Positions 23,387 to 32,170 of a stretch of 40,958 nucleotides of DNA are shown in pieces. How positions within the stretch are numbered: the first letter of the stretch is position 1; the number at the start of each line of letters is the position of its first letter. Both the position numbers and the translations under genes were made by a program. The DNA comes from JBOGJI01 sp050747865 (GTDB taxonomy: Bacteria > Acidobacteriota > Thermoanaerobaculia > Multivoradales > JAHEKO01), in contig JBOGJI010000227.1 in the NCBI GenBank assembly GCA_050747865.1, positions 1 through 40,958 of the forward strand, in the 5' to 3' direction. The notes beneath the pieces are model-generated. The model saw only the letters and a list, made by a program, of their open reading frames with translations, was not told the DNA's origin and searched no databases.

Positions 23387-26371
23387 ATGTTTCGCCTCCC
23401 TCGCGCCCTCTCCCTCGTCCTCCTGGCCGCCTGTTCGACGCTGCCGCAACAGGCGAGCGACGATTACGACGTCCTGATCACTGACGGACTGGTTTACGAC
23501 GGGACCGGCGCGCCACCGCGCCGGCTCGACGTGGCGATCACGGGGGACCGCGTCGCCGCCCTCCTGGAGCCGGGCAGCGGCGCCCGGGCCCGGCTGATGA
23601 TGGACGCGCAGGGGCAAGCGGTCGCCCCGGGCTTCATCAACGTGCTGAGCTGGGCTACGGAATCGCTGATCGTCGACCCTCGCGGCATGAGCGACACGAA
23701 GCAGGGCGTGACCCTGGAGATCTTCGGCGAGGGCTGGTCGATGGGCCCGCTCAACCAGGAGATGAAGGCGGAGGCGCTGAAGCGTCAGGGCGACATCCGG
23801 TACCCGATCGAATGGACGACGCTGGGCGAGTATCTCGAGTACCTCGAACAGCGCGGCGTCACCCCCAACATCGCCTCCTTCGTCGGCGCCACCACGGTGC
23901 GCATGCACGAGCTCGGCGAAGAGGACCGGCCGCCGACCTCTGAGGAGCTCGAGCGCATGAGGGACCTGGTGCGCCAGGCCATGCGCGAGGGCGCGCTGGG
24001 GGTCGGCGCCTCGCTGATCTACGCGCCGGCGTTCTACGCCCAGACCGAGGAGCTGATCGCGCTGGCCCAGGCCGCCGGCGAGTATGGCGGCGGCTACATC
24101 GCCCATATGCGCTCGGAGGCGAACCGGCTGCTCGAGGCCATCGACGAGACGATCCGCATCGCTCGCGAGGCAGGAGTACGCGCCGAGGTCTACCACTTCA
24201 AGGCCGCCGGGGAGGCCAATTGGCCGAAGATGTCCCAAGCGATCGCCAAGATCGAGGCGGCGCGGGCCGAAGGGCTCCCTATAAGCGCCGACATGTATGC
24301 CTACACGGCCGGGGCCACCGGCCTCGACGGTGCGATGCCGCCTTGGGTACAGGAGGGCGGCCACGACGCCTGGGTCGCGCGGCTGCGAGATCCTGAGATC
24401 CGGGCGCGGGTGATCCGAGAGATGCAGACCCCGAGCGACGACTGGGAGAACCTCTACCTGCTCGCCGGCTCGCCCGATCGGATTCAGTTCATCGGCTTCA
24501 AGAACGAGAAGCTGAAGCCCTTGACCGGCAAGACGCTGGCGGAGGTCGCCGCCCAGCGCGGCACCTCGCCCGAGGACACCATCATCGACCTGGTGATCGA
24601 GGACGACTCGCGGGTCGGAACCGCCTACTTCTTGATGAGCGAGGAGAACGTCGAGCTCGGTCTGTCCCAGCCGTGGGTCAGCCTCGGCTCGGATGCGGAG
24701 TCCTCGGCGCCGGAGGGGGTGTTCCTGAAGTCGAGCGCGCACCCGCGCGCCTACGGCAACGTCGCCCGCTTTCTGGTCCACTACGTGCGCGACCGCGAGC
24801 TCATGCCGCTTGCCGAAGCGATCCGCCGCCTGACGCGGCTGCCGGCCAAGAACTGGAAGCTCGACCGCCGCGGCTGCCTCGACCCCGGCTGCTATGCCGA
24901 TGTCGTGGTCTTCGATCCGGAGACGATTCGCGACCACGCGACCTTCGAGGAGCCGCTGCAGTACGCCACCGGTGTCGCGCACGTCTTCGTCAACGGCGTG
25001 CAGGTGCTGCGCGACGGCGAGCACACCGGCGCGACGCCCGGCCGGGTGGTGCGCGGGCCGGGCTGGGGAGAGGGCTCCGGCGACGCCGATGCGTTCGTCG
25101 CTTGGGCGCGGCGTCGCGCCATCCCCCTGCCCGGCGACGACGTGCAAGCCGCCGCAGAGCCGCTCGGACGCCTGGCGGCCGGGATCGGTTCCGCCCGGGT
25201 GGTGGCGCTGGGGGAACACGCTCATGGCGCTCACGAGCCGCTGGACTTTCGCAACCGTCTCTTCCGGCACGGGGTGGGAGGGCTGGGCTTCACGGCCATC
25301 GCGCTCGAGTCGGGGTTGAGCGAGTCGCGCCGCGTCCACGACTTTGTCATGGGCGGCGCCGGCGACGCGCGCGAGATCGCCCGCACGGGCCTGACCTGGG
25401 GCTTCGGCGACTACGCCGAGAACCTCGAGCTCATCCGCTGGTTGCGGGCGGCCAATGCCGGTCGCGGCGACGACGGGAAGATCCGGTTCTACGGAATCGA
25501 CTTGAGCGGCGGCGTCGCGGGCGAGCTGCCCGGTGCGCGGATCGCTCTGGAGGACGCGCTGGCCTATCTGGCGCGGGCGGCGCCGCGAGCCTCTCAACGG
25601 GTGCGCGGCGCAGCGGAGCCATTCGTTGCGGCCTTCACGCGCGAGGCCTACGCCGCGCTCCCGGAACGCGAGCAGAGGCGTCTGCGCCAGTCGGTGGAGG
25701 ACGTGATCGCGTTCCTCGAAAACGAGCGCGAGGACCTGATCGCGGCCTCCTCGCAAGAGGACTACGACTGGGGCTACCGCAACGCGATCGTCGCACGTCA
25801 GATCGAAGGGATGTTCCGTGTGTGGCCGCGGGAGATGCCGGAGGACGGCATTGCGCCCGAGCTCCACGAGGCGATGACCGTCCGTGACGCCGCGATGGCG
25901 GACAACCTCCTGTGGGCATTGGAGCGCGAAGGCCCGTCGGGGCGCGTCCTGCTGTTCGCGCACAACGCCCACGTCGCCAACACACCCGTCCGCGGAGGTC
26001 TCTGGAGTGTCTTTCCGGAGCCGCCCACGATGATGGGCCAGCATCTGCGACAGAAACTGGCGGAGGATCTGTTGATCGTGCTCACCAGCTCCTCTTCCGA
26101 TGGCTCCGAGTTGCCGGTGGAGACGACACAGCCCGGCACCGTGGACGCCGCCCTGAGCCGCATGGGGCTGCCGAGCTTCTGGCTCGATATTCGCGGGGCG
26201 CAGTCACCCGCGCCGGTGGCGCGCTGGCTCGATGACGACCAGTCCGTGCGCGTCAACTTCAACAGCGAAGTGGTCCTCAAGCCGCGCGACTCTTTCGACG
26301 CGATCGTGTACTTCAACGACCTGACTCCGGCCGAATCGCTCGCCGACGAGTCGAGCTCGCCGCAATCGTAA
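23387..26371 (+). CDS. Lipoprotein fusing an N-acyl-D-amino-acid-deacylase-like and an erythromycin-esterase-like domain
   Basis: A 994-residue two-enzyme protein. Lipobox LLAAC (C16) predicts a lipoprotein. Residues about 27-560 are a D-aminoacylase-like amidohydrolase. The usual HxH metal pair is absent: the site reads NVLSW at 85-89. The bridging cysteine region reads EIFGEGWS. By contrast the later ligands remain: H240 (AHMRSEA), H270 (EVYHFKAAGEANW) and D436 (LGSDAES). Residues about 590-960 are an erythromycin-esterase-like domain with GEHAHGAHE (609-617), ALESG, YGIDLSGG and FAHNAHVAN. Either activity could be hydrolysis of acylated or lactone compounds; substrates are unknown. AAAGGAG precedes the ATG. 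The next gene starts 10 bp downstream. The fusion is continuous in frame with good codon structure throughout, so it is unlikely to be an artefact. Confidence 0.88.
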   Translation: MFRLPRALSLVLLAACSTLPQQASDDYDVLITDGLVYDGTGAPPRRLDVAITGDRVAALLEPGSGARARLMMDAQGQAVAPGFINVLSWATESLIVDPRGMSDTKQGVTLEIFGEGWSMGPLNQEMKAEALKRQGDIRYPIEWTTLGEYLEYLEQRGVTPNIASFVGATTVRMHELGEEDRPPTSEELERMRDLVRQAMREGALGVGASLIYAPAFYAQTEELIALAQAAGEYGGGYIAHMRSEANRLLEAIDETIRIAREAGVRAEVYHFKAAGEANWPKMSQAIAKIEAARAEGLPISADMYAYTAGATGLDGAMPPWVQEGGHDAWVARLRDPEIRARVIREMQTPSDDWENLYLLAGSPDRIQFIGFKNEKLKPLTGKTLAEVAAQRGTSPEDTIIDLVIEDDSRVGTAYFLMSEENVELGLSQPWVSLGSDAESSAPEGVFLKSSAHPRAYGNVARFLVHYVRDRELMPLAEAIRRLTRLPAKNWKLDRRGCLDPGCYADVVVFDPETIRDHATFEEPLQYATGVAHVFVNGVQVLRDGEHTGATPGRVVRGPGWGEGSGDADAFVAWARRRAIPLPGDDVQAAAEPLGRLAAGIGSARVVALGEHAHGAHEPLDFRNRLFRHGVGGLGFTAIALESGLSESRRVHDFVMGGAGDAREIARTGLTWGFGDYAENLELIRWLRAANAGRGDDGKIRFYGIDLSGGVAGELPGARIALEDALAYLARAAPRASQRVRGAAEPFVAAFTREAYAALPEREQRRLRQSVEDVIAFLENEREDLIAASSQEDYDWGYRNAIVARQIEGMFRVWPREMPEDGIAPELHEAMTVRDAAMADNLLWALEREGPSGRVLLFAHNAHVANTPVRGGLWSVFPEPPTMMGQHLRQKLAEDLLIVLTSSSSDGSELPVETTQPGTVDAALSRMGLPSFWLDIRGAQSPAPVARWLDDDQSVRVNFNSEVVLKPRDSFDAIVYFNDLTPAESLADESSSPQS

Positions 26372-26381
26372 GGGGCGCCCA

Positions 26382-27293
26382 GTGGATCGCTCGGTTTCCT
26401 ACAAGGGGGCTCGCCGCGGGGCGGCGGCGGAGCTGGAGCCAGGTCCGATCGAGATCCGCGCCCTGGCGACGCGCGAAGAACTCGACGGCTGCGTCGAGCT
26501 GCAGCGGGAGACCTGGGGCGCCGACTACCGGGAGTTCGTCCACCCGGCTCTCCTCAAGGTCGCCCAGAGGGTGGGGGGGATTGCGGCCGGCGCGTTCGAC
26601 GGGGAGTCCGGGCGGCTGCTGGGCTTCGTGTTCGGGATGAGCGGCGTCCGGGGCGGCCGGCCCGTCCACTGGTCCCACATGTTGGCCGTGCGACCGGAGG
26701 CACGCGGCGCAGGGCTCGGTCGGCGCTTGAAGCTCTACCAGCGGGAGCGGCTCCTCGAGCTCGGTATCGACACGGTCTACTGGACCTTCGATCCCCTGGT
26801 GGCGCGCAACGCCCACTTGAATCTGAATCGGCTGGGCGCCCAGCCGGTGGAATACGTGCGCGACATGTACGGGGGCACCGGCAGCGCCTTGCACGACGAG
26901 ATCGGAACCGATCGTCTGGTCGTGGAGTGGAGGCTGGCCGACGCACGCGTGATTCGAGCGGTCGAGGGGGTGCTCCCCTTCGATCCCGGGATCTGCGCCG
27001 GCGCCCGCGTCGTCAACGCCGCACCGGAGGTCGCCGAGGTCGCAGGCGCCTTCCAGCCACGGCCCATCGATCCGGAGGTCGGGGGGCTCCAGGGCTTTCG
27101 CATCGAGATTCCCGGGCATATCGGGCGGCTCCAGGAGGCCGCACCGGACGTCGCCCGAGCCTGGCGGGAGAACACCCGCGCCGCATTCCTCGCCGCCTTC
27201 GACCACCGCTACCAGGTGCAGGGATTCCTGCGAGCCGATGATGGGCGTTGCTTCTACTGCCTCCAGGCATCGTCGGCTGCGAGGCCAGCCTGA
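26382..27293 (+). CDS. GNAT-family N-acyltransferase (COG3375-like, NSAR-associated type)
   Basis: A 303-residue acyl-CoA-dependent transferase. The GNAT motif A is clear: HMLAVRPEARGAGLGRRLK with the pyrophosphate loop R108-G-A-G-L-G113. The N-terminal LQRETWGADY and central WTFDPLVARNAHLNLNRLGA are features I associate with the predicted acetyltransferases found beside menC/NSAR genes. In Geobacillus kaustophilus a GNAT enzyme beside NSAR succinylates D-amino acids; the same role is inferred here. The GTG start has AAGGGG upstream. Its TGA lies two bases before the GTG of the NSAR/OSBS gene, so the pair is surely co-translated. Acyl donor and acceptor cannot be read from the sequence. Confidence 0.85.
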   Translation: MDRSVSYKGARRGAAAELEPGPIEIRALATREELDGCVELQRETWGADYREFVHPALLKVAQRVGGIAAGAFDGESGRLLGFVFGMSGVRGGRPVHWSHMLAVRPEARGAGLGRRLKLYQRERLLELGIDTVYWTFDPLVARNAHLNLNRLGAQPVEYVRDMYGGTGSALHDEIGTDRLVVEWRLADARVIRAVEGVLPFDPGICAGARVVNAAPEVAEVAGAFQPRPIDPEVGGLQGFRIEIPGHIGRLQEAAPDVARAWRENTRAAFLAAFDHRYQVQGFLRADDGRCFYCLQASSAARPA

Positions 27294-27295
27294 GC

Positions 27296-28438
27296 GTGGG
27301 CATCCGGCTCCAGGCGATCGCGCTGCGGGAGATCCGGCTTCCCCTCAAGGAGCCGTTCACGATCTCCTCGGGCACGGTCGACGAGCGGCGGATCCTGCTG
27401 CTGGAGCTCGCCGACGCCGACGGCGTGCGGACGTGGTCGGAGTGCGTCGCGGCGGCGCAGCCGAACTACTCCCCGGAGACGATCGACACCGCTTGGCTGG
27501 CCATCCGGGAGTGGATCGCGCCGCGGATCCTGGATCGGGAGCTCGCCGGCCCTGAGGCCGTACACCCGGAGCTGGAGAGGCCGATTCGCGGCCACCTCAT
27601 GGCCAAAGCAGCGGTCGAGATGGGCACCTGGGTGCTGGCCGCGATGCGGGACGGGATCAGCCTGGCGGAGCGCCTGGGCGGCACGCGCGAGTGGGTCGAG
27701 ACGGGCATCTCCATCGGCATCCAGCCCGACCCGGAGACGCTGGTCGAGCGTGCCAGGGCGGCGCTGGCCCAAGGCTACCGCCGGGTCAAGGTCAAGATCC
27801 GGCCCGGCGCCGACGTGGGGTTTCTGCGCGCCGTGCGTGAGGCACTGGGGGGTGAGTTTCCCGTCGTGGCGGATGCCAACAGCGCATATTCACTGGACGA
27901 CTCCGCCCAGCTCGCGGCGCTGGCGGCTCTGGATGACTTCGGGCTCGCCATGATCGAGCAGCCGCTCGCGGCCGACGACCTCGTCCGCCACGCCCGGCTG
28001 CAGAAGCAACTCGCCACGCCGATCTGCCTCGACGAGTCGATCACCAGCCTCGAACGCGCCGAGGACATGGTGACTCTGGGCAGCGGACGGATCATCAACA
28101 TCAAGCCCGGCCGCGTCGGAGGCTTCGGCGCCGCGCGGGCGATCCACGACTTCTGCGCGCGGCAGGACATCCCCGTCTGGTGCGGGGGGATGCTCGAGAG
28201 CGGAGTCGCCCGCGCCTACAACGTGGCGCTGGCCTCCCTGCCCGGCTTCACCATGCCGGGGGACATCAGCCCGAGCGCCCGCTACTGGCAGCGCGACATC
28301 GTGCGGCCCGAGTGGACCATGAACGCGGAAGGCCGGGTTCGCGTGCCCCGCGACCGCCCGGGCCTGGGCGTCGAGGTCGACGTGGACCGAGTCGACGACC
28401 TCACCGCACGCCGGGAGATCTTGAGGAGATCAGTATGA
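27296..28438 (+). CDS. Enolase-superfamily NSAR/OSBS (N-succinylamino-acid racemase / o-succinylbenzoate synthase)
   Basis: A 380-residue member of the MenC/NSAR family. The capping domain (1-130) precedes a (beta/alpha) barrel with every catalytic signature: KxK at K165/K167 (RRVKVKIRPG), metal ligands D193 (VADANSAY), E221 (IEQPL) and D246 (CLDESI), and the second acid/base K270 (NIKPGRVGG). Members make o-succinylbenzoate for menaquinone or racemise N-acylamino acids, and some do both. No other menaquinone gene is in the window, and the neighbours are a GNAT enzyme, a D,D-dipeptidase and an M20 deacylase, so N-succinylamino-acid racemase is the better guess. The GTG start follows the GNAT stop by two bases. 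The stop overlaps the next ATG (ATGA). Confidence 0.88.
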   Translation: MGIRLQAIALREIRLPLKEPFTISSGTVDERRILLLELADADGVRTWSECVAAAQPNYSPETIDTAWLAIREWIAPRILDRELAGPEAVHPELERPIRGHLMAKAAVEMGTWVLAAMRDGISLAERLGGTREWVETGISIGIQPDPETLVERARAALAQGYRRVKVKIRPGADVGFLRAVREALGGEFPVVADANSAYSLDDSAQLAALAALDDFGLAMIEQPLAADDLVRHARLQKQLATPICLDESITSLERAEDMVTLGSGRIINIKPGRVGGFGAARAIHDFCARQDIPVWCGGMLESGVARAYNVALASLPGFTMPGDISPSARYWQRDIVRPEWTMNAEGRVRVPRDRPGLGVEVDVDRVDDLTARREILRRSV

Positions 28439-30810
28439 GACTGAAGGCGCTGGCAACGATCCTGGGAGTGCTCGCCTGCGGCTGTCGCGGCGACAGGGCG
28501 GCAGAGAGTCCGGAGAGCATCGCGCCGCGGCAGGACTACGCGCAGGTCGCCGAGTCCCTGACTCCGTGGATCCAATACGAGATGGAGGACAAGGAGTTGC
28601 CGGCGGTCTCCATCGCGCTGGTGGATGACCAGGAGATCGTGTGGGCTCGAGGCTTCGGCATGGCCGATCCCGAAAAGGAGATCGAGGCCACGGCCGACAC
28701 GATCTACCGGGTCGGCTCCGTGTCGAAGCTGTTCACCGATCTGGCTGTCATGCAGCTCGTCGAACAGGGACGGGTCGACCTGGATGCTCCGGTGTCCAGC
28801 TACCTGCCGGACTTCGCGCCCGAGAATCCGTATGACGTTCCCATCACCCTGCGCCAGCTCATGTCCCATCGGTCGGGCCTGATCCGCGAGCCGCCGGCGG
28901 GCCACTACTTCGACGTCTCCGGCACTTCGCTCGACGCCACCGTGGCGAGCCTCAACGGCACCACCCTCGTCGCCGAGCCGGGCTCCGAGACGAAATACTC
29001 GAACGCCGGAATTGCCGTCGCAGGGGCCGTTGTCGAGAAGGTCACCGGACTGCCGTTTCCGGAGGCGCTCGAGAGCGCCGTGCTGCACCCGATCGGTATG
29101 GAGCGGAGCGGCTTCACCCCGACCGAGGCGATCCGTCGCGATCTCGCCCACGCCATCATGTGGACTTATGACGGCAGGACGTTCGAAGCTCCCCACTTCG
29201 AGCTCGGCATGAGGCCGGCGGGCAGCATGTACTCCCCGGTCGTGGAGCTGGGCCGCTTCCTCTCCGTCCTGTTTGCCGGTGGTGAGGCTTCCGGGGGGCG
29301 GGTGATCTCGGAGGCATCGCTGCGGGAGATGTGGACCCCGCAGTTCAGTTCGGAAGCACCGGGAGAGGCGCCGACCGGCTTCGGCATCGGATTCGGACTG
29401 GGCGGGCTGGACGGCGCCCGCTGGGTCGGCCATGGCGGGGCAATCTACGGCTTCGCCACCCAGCTCGCCGCCCTGCCCGACGAGAAGCTGGGAGTGGTCG
29501 TGGTCACCACGGTGGACATCGCCAACACGGTCACCGGGCGCATCGCCGATATGGCCTTGCGGATGATGCGGGCAGCTCGAACGGGGAGTCCGCTCCCCGA
29601 GCCGGAGCGCACTGCCCCCATCCCACCGCAGCAGGCTCAGCGGCTAGAAGGCCGCTACGAGGGCGACGGGACCGCCGTCACCCTGCAGCTCCTGGGCGGA
29701 GAGCTCCACCTCCAGCGCGACAGTGGTGGGTTTCGGGAGCGGCTGCGGGCCCTCGATGGCGCGCTGGTGGCGGACGGCCGGCAGTCCTACGGCACACGGG
29801 TGCTCCCCGTCGATGGTGCGATCGAGATCGACGGTGACAGGCTCGAGCGCGTGCCCGAGCCGCGCCCCGACCCTCCGCCCGCCCACTGGGAGGGCCTCAT
29901 CGGCGAGTACGGCTGGGACCACAACACCCTCTACATCCTCGAGCACGGAGGTCGCCTCCACGCGCTGATCGAGTGGTTCTTTCAGTATCCGCTCGAGGAG
30001 GTGTCCGAGGACGTCTACGCCTTTCCCGACGAAGGACTCTACGAAAGAGAGCAGCTGGTCTTCGAGCGCGGACCCGACGGCAGCGCCGTCCGGGTGTCGA
30101 TGAACGGGCTCGAGTTCCCCCGCCGGGAGGTCGGCACGCCGGCCGGCGAGACGTATCGCATCGAACCGCTGAAGCCGGTCGAGGAACTGCGCGAGCCGGC
30201 CATGAGCGCCAATCCCCCGGTCGAGGAGGGTGAGTTCCGGAAGCCCGATCTGGTGGAGCTGCAGGCCCTGGACCCGACGGTGCTCTATGACATCCGCTAC
30301 GCCACCACCAACAACTTCATGGGCGCCGTCTTCTACCGCACGCCGCATGCCTTCCTGCAGCGGCCGGCGGCGGAGGCGCTGGTGCGTGCGCAGCGGCGTC
30401 TCGAGAAGTACGGTTTCGGGCTGCTCATCCACGACGCCTATCGCCCCTGGTTCGTCACCGAGATGTTCTTCGATGCCACCCCGGAGGAGCAGCGGATCTT
30501 CGTCGCCGATCCGGCGCAGGGTTCGCGGCACAACCGGGGCGCCGCGGTGGACCTGACCCTCTACGAGCTGGACACGGGTGAGCCGGTGACGATGGTGGGG
30601 GGATACGACGAGTTCTCTCCGCGGTCGTTCCCCGACTATCCGGGCGGCACGTCGCGACAGCGGTGGCGGCGCGAGCTCCTCCGGGACGCGATGGAGGCGG
30701 AGGGCTTCACGGTCTACGAATGGGAATGGTGGCACTTCGACTACGGGGGCTGGCGGGAGTTTCCGATCGGCAATCGCAGCTTCGAAGAGATCTTGGCTGA
30801 GAGCCCGTGA
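28435..30810 (+). CDS. Lipoprotein fusing an S12 beta-lactamase-like domain and a VanX-type D-Ala-D-Ala dipeptidase
   Basis: A 791-residue two-enzyme protein starting with a lipoprotein leader (LACGC, C15 or C17). Residues about 35-380 are an S12 serine hydrolase: SVSK with S95 and K98, Y188-S-N190, and HGGAIYGF. A DUF3471-like beta domain follows. The last 200 residues are a peptidase M15D (VanX/DdpX) domain: the transition-state arginine R670 in DAYRPW, zinc ligands H699 and D706 in SRHNRGAAVD, and E764 with H767 in EWWHF. VanX enzymes cut D-Ala-D-Ala to D-alanine. The pair would be expected to work in the periplasm on D-amino-acid peptides such as peptidoglycan stems. Vancomycin resistance is not suggested: no vanH or vanA-like ligase is near. 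The ATG, with GAGGAG upstream, overlaps the NSAR stop, and the TGA overlaps the M20 start. Confidence 0.92.
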   Translation: MRLKALATILGVLACGCRGDRAAESPESIAPRQDYAQVAESLTPWIQYEMEDKELPAVSIALVDDQEIVWARGFGMADPEKEIEATADTIYRVGSVSKLFTDLAVMQLVEQGRVDLDAPVSSYLPDFAPENPYDVPITLRQLMSHRSGLIREPPAGHYFDVSGTSLDATVASLNGTTLVAEPGSETKYSNAGIAVAGAVVEKVTGLPFPEALESAVLHPIGMERSGFTPTEAIRRDLAHAIMWTYDGRTFEAPHFELGMRPAGSMYSPVVELGRFLSVLFAGGEASGGRVISEASLREMWTPQFSSEAPGEAPTGFGIGFGLGGLDGARWVGHGGAIYGFATQLAALPDEKLGVVVVTTVDIANTVTGRIADMALRMMRAARTGSPLPEPERTAPIPPQQAQRLEGRYEGDGTAVTLQLLGGELHLQRDSGGFRERLRALDGALVADGRQSYGTRVLPVDGAIEIDGDRLERVPEPRPDPPPAHWEGLIGEYGWDHNTLYILEHGGRLHALIEWFFQYPLEEVSEDVYAFPDEGLYEREQLVFERGPDGSAVRVSMNGLEFPRREVGTPAGETYRIEPLKPVEELREPAMSANPPVEEGEFRKPDLVELQALDPTVLYDIRYATTNNFMGAVFYRTPHAFLQRPAAEALVRAQRRLEKYGFGLLIHDAYRPWFVTEMFFDATPEEQRIFVADPAQGSRHNRGAAVDLTLYELDTGEPVTMVGGYDEFSPRSFPDYPGGTSRQRWRRELLRDAMEAEGFTVYEWEWWHFDYGGWREFPIGNRSFEEILAESP

Positions 30811-31997
30811 CCACGACCTCCAGGCCCGTCGCCACGCTTTTCGATGATCCGCTGCGGGGGAGACTCGTCGCCTTGCGACGGGATCTCCACCGTCACCCCG
30901 AGCTCTCCGGCGAGGAGCGGCGAACGGCCGATCGGCTGCACGAGGAGCTGGCCGTTCTGCGACCGACATCGCTCGACCGCGTGGCGGAGACCGGCCTCGT
31001 CGCTCGCATGGCCGGTACCGACCCTGGCGCTCCGACGGTGGCGATCCGTGGCGACATCGACGCGCTGCCGATCGAGGAGGAGACCGGGCTCCCCTACAGC
31101 TCGCAGCACCAGGGCGTCATGCATGCCTGCGGCCACGACGTGCACGCCGCGTGGACGGTCGGCGCAGCGCACCTGCTTGCCGCGCGTCCGGCCCGCGGCG
31201 ATGTGCTCATCGTGCTCCAGCCCGCCGAGGAGATCGCCCGCGGCGCGCTCGCGGTGCTGGCTTCCGACGCCCTCGACGGCGTGAGCGCGATCTTCGGCGG
31301 CCACGTCGATCGCACCGTCGCCGTCGGCGAGGTGATTGCCCAGGCCGGACCGGTGGGGGCCGCCACCGACACCTTCTCGGTCGAGCTGGTGGGTGGCGGA
31401 GGCCACGGTGCGCGGCCGCACGAGACCGTGGATCCCGTTGTCGCCCTCGGCGCCCTGATCGGCGAGCTGCAGACCATCGTCGCCCGACGACTGGCGCCGG
31501 GAACGCCTGCCGTCGTCACGGTCGGGAGTGTGCGCGCGGGCAGCGCGCCGAATGTTATCCCGACACACGCCGCGCTCGCGGGTACCCTGAGGTCCATGGA
31601 TCCGCGAACGCGCGCCTTCCTCCACGACGAGGTGCGCCACCTCGTCGAGGCCGTGGCGGGCGCACACCGGCTCGCGTCGCGCGTGGAGATCGAAGCCGGG
31701 ACCCCTCCGGTCGTCAACTCGCCCCCGGCGGCCCAGTGTGCCGCCCGTGCTGTCGAGGCGCTGCTGGGAGCCGACGCCTTGGCCGGCTTCGCGACGCCGA
31801 ACATGGGCGGCGAGGACTTCGGCTTCTACCTCGAGCGGCTTCCCGGCGCCTTCCTGCGCATCGGCGCTCGCGAGCCCGGCGGCGAGGTGATCCCGGCCCA
31901 CAGTCCACGCTTCCACGCCGCCGAAGAGAGCCTGTTCGTCGGCGCCGCCGTGCTTGCGGAGACGGCGAGAATCGCCTGCGAGGACGCGGCGCGCTGA
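30807..31997 (+). CDS. M20-family N-acyl-amino-acid deacylase
   Basis: A 396-residue metallohydrolase of the M20D type (hippurate hydrolase, aminoacylase and IAA-amino-acid hydrolase relatives). It has LRRDLHRHPELSGEE, the metal-site HACGHDVH (C108, H110, H113), catalytic E141/E142 in LQPAEEIARG, and NMGGEDFGFY. No signal peptide is seen, so it is cytosolic. In the D-to-L amino-acid route the last step is removal of the succinyl group from N-succinyl-L-amino acids by an M20 enzyme; that role fits its place after GNAT and NSAR. The GTG start overlaps the dipeptidase stop (GTGA). This gene ends the tightly packed series. Confidence 0.92.
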   Translation: MTTTSRPVATLFDDPLRGRLVALRRDLHRHPELSGEERRTADRLHEELAVLRPTSLDRVAETGLVARMAGTDPGAPTVAIRGDIDALPIEEETGLPYSSQHQGVMHACGHDVHAAWTVGAAHLLAARPARGDVLIVLQPAEEIARGALAVLASDALDGVSAIFGGHVDRTVAVGEVIAQAGPVGAATDTFSVELVGGGGHGARPHETVDPVVALGALIGELQTIVARRLAPGTPAVVTVGSVRAGSAPNVIPTHAALAGTLRSMDPRTRAFLHDEVRHLVEAVAGAHRLASRVEIEAGTPPVVNSPPAAQCAARAVEALLGADALAGFATPNMGGEDFGFYLERLPGAFLRIGAREPGGEVIPAHSPRFHAAEESLFVGAAVLAETARIACEDAAR

Positions 31998-32017
31998 CAC
32001 TCCCACTTTGAACGCAA

Positions 32018-32047
32018 TGTGACATTTCGGCGGCAGACCGAGTCTGT
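32018..32047 (+). promoter_or_regulatory. Candidate ECF-type promoter of the sigma-factor operon
   Basis: TGTGACATTT (32018-32027) resembles the AAC/GAC-containing -35 of ECF promoters, and AGTCTGT (32041-32047) lies 17 bases beyond it as a possible -10. It sits about 20 bases after the M20 stop and upstream of an ECF sigma gene, suggesting autoregulation. Resemblance only; weak evidence. Confidence 0.35.
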
Positions 32048-32121
32048 ACCGGAGGGATGGGGACTCGTCGCGACGTTGCACGGGATCCAGGAGGGTTCTT
32101 TTTCCGCAGCTGCGCTTCGCC

Positions 32122-32170
32122 GGGGCGGCCGACACCGCCGTTCGCTCGTTTCCGCGGTGTCGGTCGTCCC
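32122..32170 (+). promoter_or_regulatory. 17-bp stem-loop in the sigma-factor leader
   Basis: Arms 32122-32138 and 32154-32170 pair over 17 base pairs, the two imperfect pairs being G-U, around a 15-base loop. The inner ten pairs (CCGACACCGC with GCGGTGTCGG) are perfect. The G-U pairs hold only for plus-strand RNA, so the structure probably works as RNA. GGCCCGTTTT follows, so it may be a terminator of the upstream operon, an attenuator, or a structure gating sigma translation. Confidence 0.5.

Noticed and set aside
23309..26044. Minus-strand open frame of 911 codons opposite the deacylase/esterase fusion
   Set aside because: Same antisense high-GC effect; no motif, and the plus-strand product has intact catalytic signatures.
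27296..28438. Menaquinone biosynthesis gene menC
   Set aside because: No other men genes are in the window, while GNAT, D,D-dipeptidase and M20 neighbours point to N-acylamino-acid metabolism; OSBS activity is not excluded.
28435..30810. Vancomycin-resistance cluster because of the VanX-type domain
   Set aside because: No D-lactate dehydrogenase or D-Ala-D-Lac ligase is nearby, and the dipeptidase is part of a periplasmic fusion; a catabolic role fits better.
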